Shown one piece after another: positions 51,577 to 62,234 of a stretch of 64,000 nucleotides of DNA (the stretch's first letter is position 1; each line of letters opens with the position of its first letter). A program made the position numbers and the translations under genes. This stretch comes from CAXNKH01 sp049296795 (GTDB lineage: Bacteria > Pseudomonadota > Gammaproteobacteria > Burkholderiales > Burkholderiaceae_C), in assembly GCA_049296795.1 (NCBI GenBank), contig JBAQTC010000009.1, forward strand, positions 145,022 through 209,021, given 5' to 3'. The notes under the pieces are model-generated. The model searched no databases. It saw only the letters and a program-made list of their open reading frames with translations, and was not told the origin of the DNA.

Positions 51577-52295
51577 TGCCCCGCTTTCACTGCCCTGATT
51601 CGCTCGTCAGCGACACGCTCATGGATTTGCCTGCTGGCGCGGCCCGCCACGTTCAGGTGTTGCGTATGCAACCCGGTGAATCCATCACCCTATTCAATGG
51701 CCAGGGCGGAGAGTTTGAAGCCACGATCACGCTGATGGGCCGCAGCCAGGTTCAAGTTCGTCTGGGACAGCACACCAGGATGGAACGCGAGGCTACTCCT
51801 GCCGTTCATTTGGCCATCGGCATACCCGCCAACGAACGCATGGACTGGTTGATTGAAAAGGCCACTGAGTTGGGGGTGGCCAGTATCCAACCCTTGTTAG
51901 CCGAGCGCAGTGTGCTGCGCCTAAGCGGCCCCCGGGCTGACAAGAAATTGGTGCATTGGCGGGGGATCGCCATTGCCGCTTGCGAGCAATGCGGGCGCAA
52001 TCGAATCCCCCAGATTCACGACTTGGTGCCCTTGAGCCAATGGCTGCACACTCCTTTATCCGGCTCAAAACTTCTGCTTTCCTTGCAGGGGGCTAGCCAG
52101 CTTTTGCAGCAGGCACGGCCCCAAGATGCAGCTACTTCGATCACCTTTCTATCGGGCCCCGAAGGCGGGCTTACTGCGGCCGAAGAGGCTTTGGCCTTGG
52201 ACCAAGGTTTTAGCCCGGTCTCCCTGGGCCGGCGTGTGCTTCGAGCGGAGACTGCGCCGCTGGCAGCACTGGCAGCGCTTACACTGCAGGCATGA
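51576..52295 (+). CDS. rsmE: 16S rRNA (uracil1498-N3)-methyltransferase
   Basis: RsmE methylates U1498 of 16S rRNA with a SPOUT fold. The 239-residue protein has the N-terminal PUA-like domain (HVQVLRMQPGESITLFNGQG) and the trefoil-knot SAM site (TFLSGPEGGLTAAEEALALD; LGRRVLRAETAPLAALAALT). Its ATG shares a base with the amgK stop (TGATG). Confidence 0.95.
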   Translation: MPRFHCPDSLVSDTLMDLPAGAARHVQVLRMQPGESITLFNGQGGEFEATITLMGRSQVQVRLGQHTRMEREATPAVHLAIGIPANERMDWLIEKATELGVASIQPLLAERSVLRLSGPRADKKLVHWRGIAIAACEQCGRNRIPQIHDLVPLSQWLHTPLSGSKLLLSLQGASQLLQQARPQDAATSITFLSGPEGGLTAAEEALALDQGFSPVSLGRRVLRAETAPLAALAALTLQA

Positions 52296-53461
52296 ATCGC
52301 AACCTGCTCTTGCTGGCCATTTGCCAGGGTCTTTTTCTCACCAACAACATCATCTTTATTGCCATCAATGGTCTGGTCGGGCTGAGCCTGGCGCCGCTGG
52401 GCTGGATGGCCACCTTGCCGGTGATGGGCTATGTGGTGGGTGGTGCGCTGTCGACCTCTTTGGTGGCGCGAACCCAGGCGCGTTTCGGTCGGCGCGGCTC
52501 TTTTCAAATTGGCCTGCTGGTGGCGTTGCTGTCGGCCTTGCTGTGCGCTTACGCCGCTTTCAGCCGCAACTTCGTGCTGCTGGTCGCAGCCACCTTGATT
52601 GCCGGCTACTACAGTGCTAACGCACAGCTTTACCGATTTGCTGCCGCCGAGTTGGTCGAGCCGCAAATGCGTGAAAAAGCGGTCTCTTGGGTACTTGCCG
52701 GCGGCCTGCTGGGTGCCATCATCGGCCCGGCTTTGGCCACTCGCACCAAAAATTTGTTTTCCGTTCCTTTTGCCGGTGCTTATCTCGGCCTGGCCGTGAT
52801 CGCCCTGCTGGCCATGGGCTTGATGGCCGCACTGCGCTTTCCACCTGCCCCGCGCCTGAACCACGCCAGTTCCGCCGGGCGACCGATGCGTGAAATCATG
52901 TGCCAACCCATTTTCTTTGTGGCCGCTGCCGCCGCCGCCTTGAGTTATGGCGTGATGAACCTGCTGATGGCTGCCACACCGCTGGCCATGCAGTTGTGTA
53001 ACTTTCCGTTTGACGATGCGGCCCTGGTGCTGCAATGGCATGTGATCGGCATGTTTGCCCCGGGTTTTGTCACTGGAAGTTTGATCAAACGCTTCGGTGT
53101 CTTGCCCATCATGGGATTGGGTGTGCTACTGAACGCTTTGTGCATCGTGATTGCGCTCTCTGGAATAGCGTTGCACCAGTTTCTGATGGCTTCTTTCTTA
53201 TTGGGCGTAGGCTGGAATTTCCTGTTTACCGGCAGCACCACCTTGTCGATGCAGGCTTATCGACCCGAAGAGAAGGATCGGGCCCAGGGGGCCATCAATT
53301 TCTGCGTATTTGCCGTCATGGCCTTCACTTCATTTGCCTCCGGCGCGCTGGTCACCACTCAAGGCTGGCACTGGCTCAATATCGGCTCTGCGCTGCCGGT
53401 GTTACTGGCAGGAATTGCGCTGGGCTGGCTAGCCCTGCAGCAGCGAAAACTAAAAGCCAGT

Positions 53462-53476
<15 letters not shown>
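52292..53476 (+). CDS. MFS transporter
   Basis: The 394-residue protein has about twelve membrane segments and the loop motif ARTQARFGRRGSFQIGLLVA (a G-x-x-x-D/R-R-x-G-R-R type A-motif) between segments 2 and 3. It matches general MFS exporters of the YbfB/YjiJ type; the substrate is unknown. It overlaps rsmE by 4 bases and the convergent M20 gene by 15 bases. Confidence 0.88.
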
Positions 53477-54937
<1,461 letters not shown>

Positions 54938-54987
54938 ATCAACTCCTCATCCTTTGAAAGCAGTGCAGAAGACCGTCCTGCAAATTT

Positions 54988-55812
54988 TTACAGATAGGGC
55001 TTGAGCCAGCCCAAGCCAGCCGAGGTGCCGCCTGGTTGCCCGCCCTTGAGGGGGCGGTACTCGCAGCCAACCCAGCCGTCAAAGCCCATTTCATCGAGAA
55101 CCGAAAACAAATAAGGATGGTTCAGCTCGCCGATATCGGGTTCATGCCGCTGCGGAACACCCGCGATCTGGATGTGACCGACTTTGCCTGTTGGCAAGTA
55201 TTTACGGATTTTCATTGCCACATCACCTTCGACGATTTGGCAATGGTAGAGATCCATTTGCACCTTGAGATTGGTGGCGCCGACCTCGGTCACGATTTCA
55301 TGTGCATGGTCCTGCCGGTTCAAAAAGAAGCCTGGAATGTCGCGCGTGTTGATCGGCTCTAAAAGAATGTCCCGCCCGGCTTGAGCGGCCAGCGCACAGG
55401 CCCAGCGCAGGTTGCGCAGATAAGTCGCTCGCAGCTCAGCCAAGTCAGCGCCCTGCGGTGCGATGCCTGCCATCAAATGAATACGCGGACAGTTCAGTGT
55501 CTGCGCATAGTCCAGTGCCAACTCAACCCCGGCCCGGAATTCGGTTTCACGCCCTGGCAAGCAGGCCGTTCCCTTGTCACCCGCGTCCCAGGCCTTGGCC
55601 ATGCTCATAGGTTCCGTCCCGCCTGGGGCGGCGTTAAACAGCACCTGTTGCAAACCATTGGCGCTCAAGCGTGCCGCCAACTCCTCTTTGCTCCAGGAAT
55701 AGGGGAATAAATATTCGACGGCTTTGAAGCCATCTTGCGCTGCTGCTTCGAAGCGATCGAGAAACGGCACTTCGGTGTACATCATGCTGAGGTTGGCGGC
55801 GAATTTAGGCAT
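54988..55812 (-). CDS. otnI: 2-oxo-tetronate isomerase (hydroxypyruvate isomerase family)
   Basis: OtnI converts 2-oxo-tetronate to 3-oxo-tetronate in threonate/erythronate breakdown. The 274-residue TIM-barrel enzyme starts PKFAANLSMMYTEVPFLDRF and has the metal-binding glutamates in LLEPINTRDIPGFFLN, then VQMDLYHCQIVEGD and GHIQIAGVPQRHEPD. I start at 55812. The enzyme is close to hydroxypyruvate isomerase (Hyi); the otnK/otnC/ltnD neighbours decide the call. otnC ends 53 bases upstream. Confidence 0.9.
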   Translation of the reverse strand: MPKFAANLSMMYTEVPFLDRFEAAAQDGFKAVEYLFPYSWSKEELAARLSANGLQQVLFNAAPGGTEPMSMAKAWDAGDKGTACLPGRETEFRAGVELALDYAQTLNCPRIHLMAGIAPQGADLAELRATYLRNLRWACALAAQAGRDILLEPINTRDIPGFFLNRQDHAHEIVTEVGATNLKVQMDLYHCQIVEGDVAMKIRKYLPTGKVGHIQIAGVPQRHEPDIGELNHPYLFSVLDEMGFDGWVGCEYRPLKGGQPGGTSAGLGWLKPYL

Positions 55813-55865
55813 GTTGGTGCTGGGGTAATTAGTAAAGAATGGGCAATGGTACAGCCGCCACGCGG

Positions 55866-56552
55866 CTACCAACGAGCGCCAAAGGTCTGGCGTAATTCAT
55901 CGATTTGCGAATCGCTCAAAGGCGCAGGCTTAGCTTGACTGGTCAGCCAGAGCTTGGCTGTTTCCTCCAGCTCTTCGAGCGTGGCCATGGCCGCAGCAGG
56001 ACTGTCGTTCCAGACGTTAGGGCCCAGGCGCTCCAGCATCACAGCCCGGATTGGCCTTTGCTGCTGGCCGTAGCGTGCAATCATTTGCGCTACCTGTTGC
56101 GCCGTTTTCGGGTCCCCGGGGCGCGCGTAAGGAATCAGCGGAACATGGCCGACTTTCATCACGAAATATGGCGTCACCGCCGGCAACAACTCCAGCAAGC
56201 CGGGTTGCAAACTCAGAGCAACACACGCGCTGCTGTGGCTGTGGACAATGCAGCTGGTTCGCGCATCGAACTGGCGGGCTGCTTGATAAATGGCGCCATG
56301 TAAGGCGATGGTTTTGCTGGCCGGGTCGCCACTGAGTTGCTGCAAATTGTCGTCCAGTCGGGCCAAGCGCGCCGGGTTTAGCCAGCCCAAGCAAGCGTCC
56401 GTTGGCGTGATCAAAAACCCGCCGCCACTTGATTCATCCAGGCGGACGCTGATGTTTCCCGCCGTTGCGTGCACATAGCCACGCTGGAACAGGCTAAGGC
56501 CAATGCGACAGATTTCCTCGCGCGCCTGATTTTCTGTCAGCGTCTTGTTCAT
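55866..56552 (-). CDS. otnC: 3-oxo-tetronate 4-phosphate decarboxylase (class II aldolase family)
   Basis: OtnC splits 3-oxo-tetronate 4-phosphate into CO2 and dihydroxyacetone phosphate. The 228-residue protein has the class II aldolase pattern: GNISVRLDESSGGGFLITPT near residue 33, the zinc histidines in SCIVHSHSSACVALSL near residue 98, and a third histidine further on (VGHVPLIPYARPGD). Start and otnK stop overlap by 4 bases. Confidence 0.92.
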   Translation of the reverse strand: MNKTLTENQAREEICRIGLSLFQRGYVHATAGNISVRLDESSGGGFLITPTDACLGWLNPARLARLDDNLQQLSGDPASKTIALHGAIYQAARQFDARTSCIVHSHSSACVALSLQPGLLELLPAVTPYFVMKVGHVPLIPYARPGDPKTAQQVAQMIARYGQQQRPIRAVMLERLGPNVWNDSPAAAMATLEELEETAKLWLTSQAKPAPLSDSQIDELRQTFGARW

Positions 56553-57862
56553 GCCAGCATGCTAAAGGCTTTGCTGAAGAAATCGTCTGCGCCGAAATTC
56601 CCTGATTTCAGCGCCAAGTGCAGACCCGCTCCCGCCCCCCCTGCGGCGGCCAACTCGGGTGCGAGCTGAGCGTGACACCAAGGCACACCTGGATCAATTT
56701 GTCCGCCAATTTTCATTTGAGCTATTTGCAAGGCCTGAACACAAGCACCCGAGGTTTCACCGCCCGCGACCACCAGTTGGCGCACCCCGCAAGCCACCAA
56801 GCCGCGCGTGATTTTGCCCATCGTTTGTTCGACCAAAGTCCCCGCTTGTTCAATGCCCAAGCTTTCCTGGCTGGAACGGACTGAAGCGGCATCAGCCGTC
56901 GAATAAATCAGAACGGGTCCGCTCGCCAGCAAGGGCTGCGCCCAGCTCAAGGCCTTGGCCGCGGCATCAACGCCCAGCCCTTGGCCCGCAGCAATGTCCT
57001 GCGGGTCGATCGCCAGGGCGGGGCGACCCGAGGCGATGAAATGAGCGACCTGTCTTTGGGTTGCCAACGAACAACTGCCCGCCACCACCGCCTGCATGCC
57101 CCGCGCGGCAGGCAATTCGCTGGCAGAGCTCCCAGGCGCGATGCCGAAGTTTTGCGGCAACCCGATGGCCACGCCCGAGCCCGCCGTCACCAGCGCCAAT
57201 TTGGCAAACGCCGGACCCATACGCAATAAATCGTCATTGGACAAGGCATCGATCACGGCCATGCTGACACCTTGCGCTTGGAGCTCAGTCATGCGCGCCT
57301 GAATAGCCACCACGCCTTGCGCCACGGTTTTGTGATCTATCAATCCGACCTGTCCACGGCACTGCGCCTGCAGCACCCGAACCAAATTAGCGTCTCGCAT
57401 CGGTGTCAGTGGGTGGTTCTGCATGCCCGATTCGTTGAGCAGCACATCACCGACAAACAAATAACCTTTGAATACCGTGCGTTGGTTGTCCGGAAAGGCC
57501 GGCGTGGCGATCGTGAATTTCACCCCCAAGGCCGCCATCAGCGCTTCGGTCACCGGGCCAATATTGCCCCGCAGCTCACCGCTGTAGAGACTGTCAAATG
57601 TCGAGCAATATTTGAAGTAAATTTGCTGCGCGCCCTGGGCCTGCAACCAGGCCAGCGCCTGCAACGACTGCGCGACTGCCTGCTCGGGCGCTATGGTGCG
57701 CGACTTCAGCGCCACCACCGCCGCGTCCACATCTTCGCTCAGGTCATGCTCGGGCACACCCAAAGTTTGCAAAACGCGCATTCCTGCGCGCACCAGGTTG
57801 TTGGCCAGATCGGTGGCGCCCGTGAAGTCATCGGCAATACAGCCGAGTTTGATACTGCTCAT
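56549..57862 (-). CDS. otnK: 3-oxo-tetronate kinase
   Basis: OtnK phosphorylates 3-oxo-tetronate. The 437-residue DUF1537-type kinase has the N-terminal sugar-binding KLGCIADDFTGATDLANNLV and the C-terminal nucleotide-binding region with GVRQLVVAGGETSGACVQAL. Its position between ltnD and otnC fits the known pathway. It starts 6 bases after ltnD. Confidence 0.95.
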   Translation of the reverse strand: MSSIKLGCIADDFTGATDLANNLVRAGMRVLQTLGVPEHDLSEDVDAAVVALKSRTIAPEQAVAQSLQALAWLQAQGAQQIYFKYCSTFDSLYSGELRGNIGPVTEALMAALGVKFTIATPAFPDNQRTVFKGYLFVGDVLLNESGMQNHPLTPMRDANLVRVLQAQCRGQVGLIDHKTVAQGVVAIQARMTELQAQGVSMAVIDALSNDDLLRMGPAFAKLALVTAGSGVAIGLPQNFGIAPGSSASELPAARGMQAVVAGSCSLATQRQVAHFIASGRPALAIDPQDIAAGQGLGVDAAAKALSWAQPLLASGPVLIYSTADAASVRSSQESLGIEQAGTLVEQTMGKITRGLVACGVRQLVVAGGETSGACVQALQIAQMKIGGQIDPGVPWCHAQLAPELAAAGGAGAGLHLALKSGNFGADDFFSKAFSMLA

Positions 57863-57868
57863 GTCCTG

Positions 57869-58783
57869 TCAGGGTTTGGTCGGCAAGCTGATGCCCGGAA
57901 AAATCTTAATCACCGCACTGTCGTCTTCCTTGGCAAAACCAGCGCTTGAAGCCTGCATGAACATTTGATGCGCGGTCGAAGACAAGGGTAAGGGAAACTT
58001 GCTGGCGCGTGCCATATCCAACACCAAGCCTAAATCTTTGACGAAAATATCAACGGCTGACAACGGTGTGTAGTCAGCCGCTAAGACGTGGGCCATGCGG
58101 TTCTCAAACATCCAGCTGTTGCCCGCGCTGTGGGTGATGACTTCGTACAACGCCGCCGGGTCGACCCCTTCGCGCAGGCCCAAAGCCATGGCTTCAGCTG
58201 CTGCAGCGATGTGAACACCAGCCAACAATTGATTAATGATTTTGACTTTGCTGGCGGCACCGGCCGAGTCGCCCAGCCGGTAAACCTTGCCAGTCATGGC
58301 TTTGAGCAGGGGTTCGACCAGGGCGAACGTGGCTGGCTGTCCGGCAGCCATCATCGTCATCTCGGCGCTGGCGGCGCGGGCTGCACCGCCCGAAATCGGC
58401 GCATCGAGATAGCGTATGCCGTGCTCTGCCAAACGGGACTCTAGGGCGATCGACCAGTTCGGATCAACCGTTGAGCACATCACAAACACCGAGTCTGACG
58501 CCATGGCTGGCGCACAACCGAGCGCACCAAACAAGACACTTTCCGTTTGCTGCGCATTGACAACGACCGAAATAATCACCCGGCAGTTAGCCGCCACCTC
58601 AGCCGGCGAACCACAAGCCACGCCGCCATCTTGGGCAAAGGCCTGGGCCACCCCTTCACGCACATCAAAAACATGGACCGCATAGCCGGCGCGGCGCAGT
58701 GATTGCGCCATGCCCGAGCCCATGGCTCCCAGTCCAATCAGCCCGACTTTTCTGTTTGAATCCAAAACAAACTCCCTTTTCAA
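57869..58783 (-). CDS. ltnD: L-threonate dehydrogenase
   Basis: LtnD oxidises L-threonate to 2-oxo-tetronate with NAD. The 304-residue beta-hydroxyacid dehydrogenase has VGLIGLGAMGSGMAQSLRRA near residue 13 (Rossmann), DAPISGGAARAASAEMTMM near residue 126 with the substrate-binding serine-glycine-glycine, and the catalytic lysine in KVKIINQLLAGVHIAAAAE near residue 179. Its start overlaps the chrA stop by 4 bases. D-erythronate-type dehydrogenases (DenD) have a different fold, so L-threonate is the best guess. Confidence 0.9.
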   Translation of the reverse strand: MKREFVLDSNRKVGLIGLGAMGSGMAQSLRRAGYAVHVFDVREGVAQAFAQDGGVACGSPAEVAANCRVIISVVVNAQQTESVLFGALGCAPAMASDSVFVMCSTVDPNWSIALESRLAEHGIRYLDAPISGGAARAASAEMTMMAAGQPATFALVEPLLKAMTGKVYRLGDSAGAASKVKIINQLLAGVHIAAAAEAMALGLREGVDPAALYEVITHSAGNSWMFENRMAHVLAADYTPLSAVDIFVKDLGLVLDMARASKFPLPLSSTAHQMFMQASSAGFAKEDDSAVIKIFPGISLPTKP

Positions 58784-60132
58784 GCCAAACCCAGCAGCTT
58801 GGCAATCAATCCGATCCCGGCGCAGCCTGCTATCACCGGGATCACACCCCGCTTGTAACGCAGCAACGCCACTGCCGCCGCTGCCGCCAGCCCCAGCGAG
58901 AGCCAGTCCATTCGCGCCAGCCAGCCTTCTCCGTCCTTAATCCCGATGTGGGCGAGAAAGAAAAGCGCCAAGCTGGCGATGACGCCAACCACAGCGGCGG
59001 TGATAGCGGTCAGCGGTGCAGTGAACTGCAGCTTGCCGTGGGTTGATTCCACCAAAGGTCCGCCGCCCAGAATAAAAAGAAAGGAAGGTAAAAAAGTAAA
59101 CCAGGTCGCAACCGTGGCTGCCAGCGCAGCACCGACGAATTGCGCATTCGGCCCCAGCACTTGATGAATCCAGCCGCCGACAAAACCAACAAAGGCCACC
59201 ACCATGATCAGCGGTCCCGGCGTGGTTTCACCTAAAGCCAAGCCGTCGATCATCTGCGGGCCGCTGAGCCAGGAAAACTGCTCCACCGCACCTTGGTACA
59301 CATAGGGCAGTACGGCATAGGCACCACCAAAAGTCAGTAACGCGGCCTTGGTGAAAAACCAACCCATTTGCGTCAAAGTCGAGTCCCAGCCTTGCCACAA
59401 CAGCAGGCCGAGCATCGGCAGACACCACAGCAAAGCGCCAATGATCAGCACCCGGGCCAACCGGGATGGGCTAAAGCGCGCGTGTTCAGGGGTTGGCGTG
59501 TCATCGTCAATCACGGCGGGGCGCTTGTCCTCCTCGCCTTTGCCCGAGGACTTGTGTGCGCTTACGCCTGCAAATTGCCCAGGCGCCCAACGCGAGCCCA
59601 CCCAACCTGTCACCGCAGCCAGCAACACGATCAAGGGGAAAGGCAGATTAAAAACAAATATCGCAACAAAACTGCTCAACGCCACCAACCACAGCAACGG
59701 CGCCTTGGTTGGCGTCTTCAAGGTCTTGGAGCCAATGCGGTGCACCGCCTGCAACACGATGGCGGCCACGGCAGGCTTGATGCCATAGAGCAGTCCCGCC
59801 ACCCATGACACTTCGCCAAAAGCCACATAAATCCAACTCAAGCCAATCAGAATAAAAAGCGATGGCAGAACAAAAAGCACGCCCGCAACCAACCCGCCCC
59901 AGCTGCGGTGCATTAACCACCCGATGTAGGTGGCGAGTTGCTGCGCCTCCGGCCCCGGCAACAACATGCAGTAATTCAAAGCGTGAATGAACCTCTTTTC
60001 AGATATCCAGCGTTTTTCCTCAACCAACTCCCTGTGCATGATGGCGATCTGCCCAGCCGGACCGCCAAAACTGATGAAACCCAGTTTCAACCAAAACTTG
60101 AAGGCTTCTGCGAATGTCACATGGTGATTCAT
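58780..60132 (-). CDS. chrA: Chromate efflux transporter ChrA
   Basis: ChrA pumps chromate out of the cell. The 450-residue protein has two homologous CHR halves, each with a GGP/GG motif: ISFGGPAGQIAIMHRELVEE near residue 20 and LLTFGGAYAVLPYVYQGAVE near residue 265. The second is followed by LALGETTPGPLIMVVAF. About ten membrane segments are visible. It overlaps ltnD (ATGA), so it may be co-transcribed with the otn genes. A chromosomal ChrA may move another anion such as sulfate. Confidence 0.92.
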   Translation of the reverse strand: MNHHVTFAEAFKFWLKLGFISFGGPAGQIAIMHRELVEEKRWISEKRFIHALNYCMLLPGPEAQQLATYIGWLMHRSWGGLVAGVLFVLPSLFILIGLSWIYVAFGEVSWVAGLLYGIKPAVAAIVLQAVHRIGSKTLKTPTKAPLLWLVALSSFVAIFVFNLPFPLIVLLAAVTGWVGSRWAPGQFAGVSAHKSSGKGEEDKRPAVIDDDTPTPEHARFSPSRLARVLIIGALLWCLPMLGLLLWQGWDSTLTQMGWFFTKAALLTFGGAYAVLPYVYQGAVEQFSWLSGPQMIDGLALGETTPGPLIMVVAFVGFVGGWIHQVLGPNAQFVGAALAATVATWFTFLPSFLFILGGGPLVESTHGKLQFTAPLTAITAAVVGVIASLALFFLAHIGIKDGEGWLARMDWLSLGLAAAAAVALLRYKRGVIPVIAGCAGIGLIAKLLGLA

Positions 60133-60150
60133 TTTGCCTCCGCACGCGCC

Positions 60151-60732
60151 TTACCGCGAGAATTTCAGCACCGAGGTGCCCGCCATGAAATTGGGTGCAA
60201 TGCGCACTGTGCGCCCCTCTTGCAGCCCAAAACTGTCTAAAATTTGAAGTCGGTTTCGACGCGCCAACCGCTCTAAATCTGCATGTGTTCCCACTCGGAT
60301 GTTCGGCGTGTCATACCACTGGTAGGGCAGGCGCCGTGTCACGGGCATGCGCCCCAGCAGCACACTGAGCCGATTCGGCCAATGCCCAAAATTGGGGAAT
60401 GCCACGATCCCGGTACGCCCCACCCGTGCGGTCTCACGCAACATGACCTCGGCATTGCGCAGATGCTGCAACGTATCGATTTGCAGCACCACGTCAAAAG
60501 AGGCGTCGTCAAACAGCGACAGTCCCTCGTCCAAATTGAGCTGGATCACATTCACGTCGCGCTCAACACAGGCCAGCACATTGGCATCATCAATTTCGAT
60601 GCCGTAGCCGGTACAGTCGCGGCTATCACGCAAGTGCGCCAACATACTGCCATCACCACAACCGAGATCGAGTACCCGCGAACCTCGTGGCACCAAATCG
60701 GCAATTGCTTGCATCGTTGCTTTGTCGGTCAT
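60151..60732 (-). CDS. metW: Methionine biosynthesis protein MetW
   Basis: MetW is a SAM-dependent methyltransferase-like partner of MetX. The 193-residue protein has VPRGSRVLDLGCGDGSMLAH (SAM motif I) near residue 14, then YGIEIDDANVLACVERDVNV and VVLQIDTLQHLRNAEVMLRE. The end is GTSVLKFSR. It overlaps metX by ATGA, the usual metX-metW order. Confidence 0.95.
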   Translation of the reverse strand: MTDKATMQAIADLVPRGSRVLDLGCGDGSMLAHLRDSRDCTGYGIEIDDANVLACVERDVNVIQLNLDEGLSLFDDASFDVVLQIDTLQHLRNAEVMLRETARVGRTGIVAFPNFGHWPNRLSVLLGRMPVTRRLPYQWYDTPNIRVGTHADLERLARRNRLQILDSFGLQEGRTVRIAPNFMAGTSVLKFSR

Positions 60733-61922
60733 GGGGCCGTCCCTGCATCTATGGCTTTTTGCTTCTCCGATACCAGCTTCAGACTCTGGTGAATTTCATC
60801 AAAATAAGCACGGACCAGCAATAGATAGCGTGGGTCATCCAGCAAAAAAGCATCGTGCCCATGCGGTGCATCAATCTCCGCATAGCTCACATCGCGCCGG
60901 TTATCGAGCAGCGCTTTAACCAATTCCCGGCTGCGTTTCGGGCTGAAGCGCCAGTCGGTGGTGAAACTCACCAGCAGGAATTTACAACGGGCACGCCCTA
61001 GGGCAAGGCTCAAGTCACCGCCGTAAGCGCGGGCAGGATCGAAATAATCGAGTGCCCGGGTAATCAGCAAATAGGTATTGGCATCGAAGTATTCTGCGAA
61101 CTTATCTCCTTGATAACGCAGATAACTTTCTATTTGGAACTCAATGTCCTGCGTGGTGTAACGCAAATCCAAGCCTTCACGCAGCTGGCGCCCAAATTTC
61201 TCATTCATCACGTCATCGCTCAGATAAGTGATGTGTCCGATCATGCGGGCAATGCGCAGTCCGCGCCGCGGCAGCACGCCATGCTGGTAGTAGTGGCCGC
61301 CGTGGAAATCTGGGTCGGTTGTGATGGCGCGGCGTGCCACCTCGTTGAACGCGATGTTCTCGGCGTTCAAATTGGGTGCGCTGGCCACCACGACGGCGTA
61401 ACGAACACGTTTCGGGTATTGCAACGTCCAGCTCAGCGCCTGCATGCCGCCCAAGCTACCGCCCATCACGGCAGCGAGGGCATCAATGCCCAAGGCATCG
61501 AGCAGCCTGGCTTGAGCATCAACCCAGTCCTCCACCGTGACCACCGGGAAGTCGGCCCCATAGACTTTGGCCTTGCCGCTGACAGCGTCGACCCCGCCGT
61601 CGGGATTAGGACTCATCGGCCCGGTCGAACCAAAACACGAGCCCAAATTGTTAACCCCGATCACGAAAAATCGGTCCGTGTCCACCGATTTGCCCGGCCC
61701 AATCATGTTGTCCCACCAGCCTTCGGACTTGTCCTGCCCGGCGTAAACGCCTGCAACATGGTGCGAGGCATTGAGGGCATGACAAATCAAAACCGCATTG
61801 GATTTGTCGGCATTCAGCTGACCATAAGTCTCAAAACTCAGCGTGTAATCGCGCACCGAGGCGCCGCTTTGCAAGGGCAGGGCGTCGGCAAAATGCATGA
61901 CCTGTGGTGTAGCAATCAACAT
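60729..61922 (-). CDS. metX: Homoserine O-acyltransferase MetX
   Basis: MetX acylates homoserine in methionine synthesis. The 397-residue alpha/beta-hydrolase has CHALNASHHVAGVYAGQDKS near residue 49, the nucleophile elbow AVMGGSLGGMQALSWTLQYP near residue 147, and the catalytic Asp/His in the C-terminal part (PHGHDAFLLDDPRYLLL). Acetyl versus succinyl specificity cannot be read safely. A terminator-like hairpin with T6 ends at the start codon (see findings). Confidence 0.95.
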   Translation of the reverse strand: MLIATPQVMHFADALPLQSGASVRDYTLSFETYGQLNADKSNAVLICHALNASHHVAGVYAGQDKSEGWWDNMIGPGKSVDTDRFFVIGVNNLGSCFGSTGPMSPNPDGGVDAVSGKAKVYGADFPVVTVEDWVDAQARLLDALGIDALAAVMGGSLGGMQALSWTLQYPKRVRYAVVVASAPNLNAENIAFNEVARRAITTDPDFHGGHYYQHGVLPRRGLRIARMIGHITYLSDDVMNEKFGRQLREGLDLRYTTQDIEFQIESYLRYQGDKFAEYFDANTYLLITRALDYFDPARAYGGDLSLALGRARCKFLLVSFTTDWRFSPKRSRELVKALLDNRRDVSYAEIDAPHGHDAFLLDDPRYLLLVRAYFDEIHQSLKLVSEKQKAIDAGTAP

Positions 61923-61923
61923 A

Positions 61924-61956
61924 AAAAACCCGGCTGCGCTAAATGCGGGGCCGGGT
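61924..61956 (-). terminator. Terminator-like hairpin abutting the metX start
   Basis: On the minus strand AACCCGGC and GCCGGGTT flank a loop, followed by T6 directly before the ATG of metX. No gene lies upstream on that strand, so it could be a leader attenuator. A -10-like TATACT at 62051-62046 would give a leader of about 117 bases. Confidence 0.5.
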
Positions 61957-62146
61957 TGGTGTTGCGGAGACCGTCTTTAGCTGGATTTCGAAGCTCATTG
62001 GCTTCGGCGCCCGCAATTTTGGGATTCAAATCGGCGCAAGCCTTGAGTATAAGACCAAGAAACTGCCATGGCGCAGAAGACATCCCTTGCGTCCGACTCA
62101 AAAACAGGCTGAATGCCCCACCGTAAACGCACCTTTTTGGGAGCCC

Positions 62147-62163
62147 CTGGTACACTTTTTGCT
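62147..62163 (+). promoter_or_regulatory. Sigma-54-type promoter of amtB
   Basis: CTGGTACACTTTTTGCT has GG and GC 12 bases apart and matches the -24/-12 consensus except at TGGCACG (TGGTACA) and one purine position. The predicted start is near 62174. NtrC/sigma-54 control is known for amtB genes. Confidence 0.6.
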
Positions 62164-62168
62164 TTATT

Positions 62169-62205
62169 TTGGTGCGTTTTATAAATTCAAATTTATCCGC
62201 ACCAA
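62169..62205 (+). promoter_or_regulatory. Long inverted repeat in the amtB leader
   Basis: TTGGTGCG (62169-62176) pairs with CGCACCAA (62198-62205), and inside them ATAAATT pairs with AATTTAT. It starts at about the predicted transcription start, so it may be an mRNA hairpin or a protein-binding site. Confidence 0.5.
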
Positions 62206-62234
62206 CAAGTCACAATTCTTACAAAGAGGAACAC

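Noticed and set aside
61916..62155. Minus-strand 79-codon frame upstream of metX
   Set aside because: It reads through the terminator stem into metX and has no ribosome binding site or known similarity.
61923..62234. SAM or SAH riboswitch before metX
   Set aside because: I could not match the conserved cores of the SAM-I, SAM-II or SAH classes; reported only as an unassigned leader.
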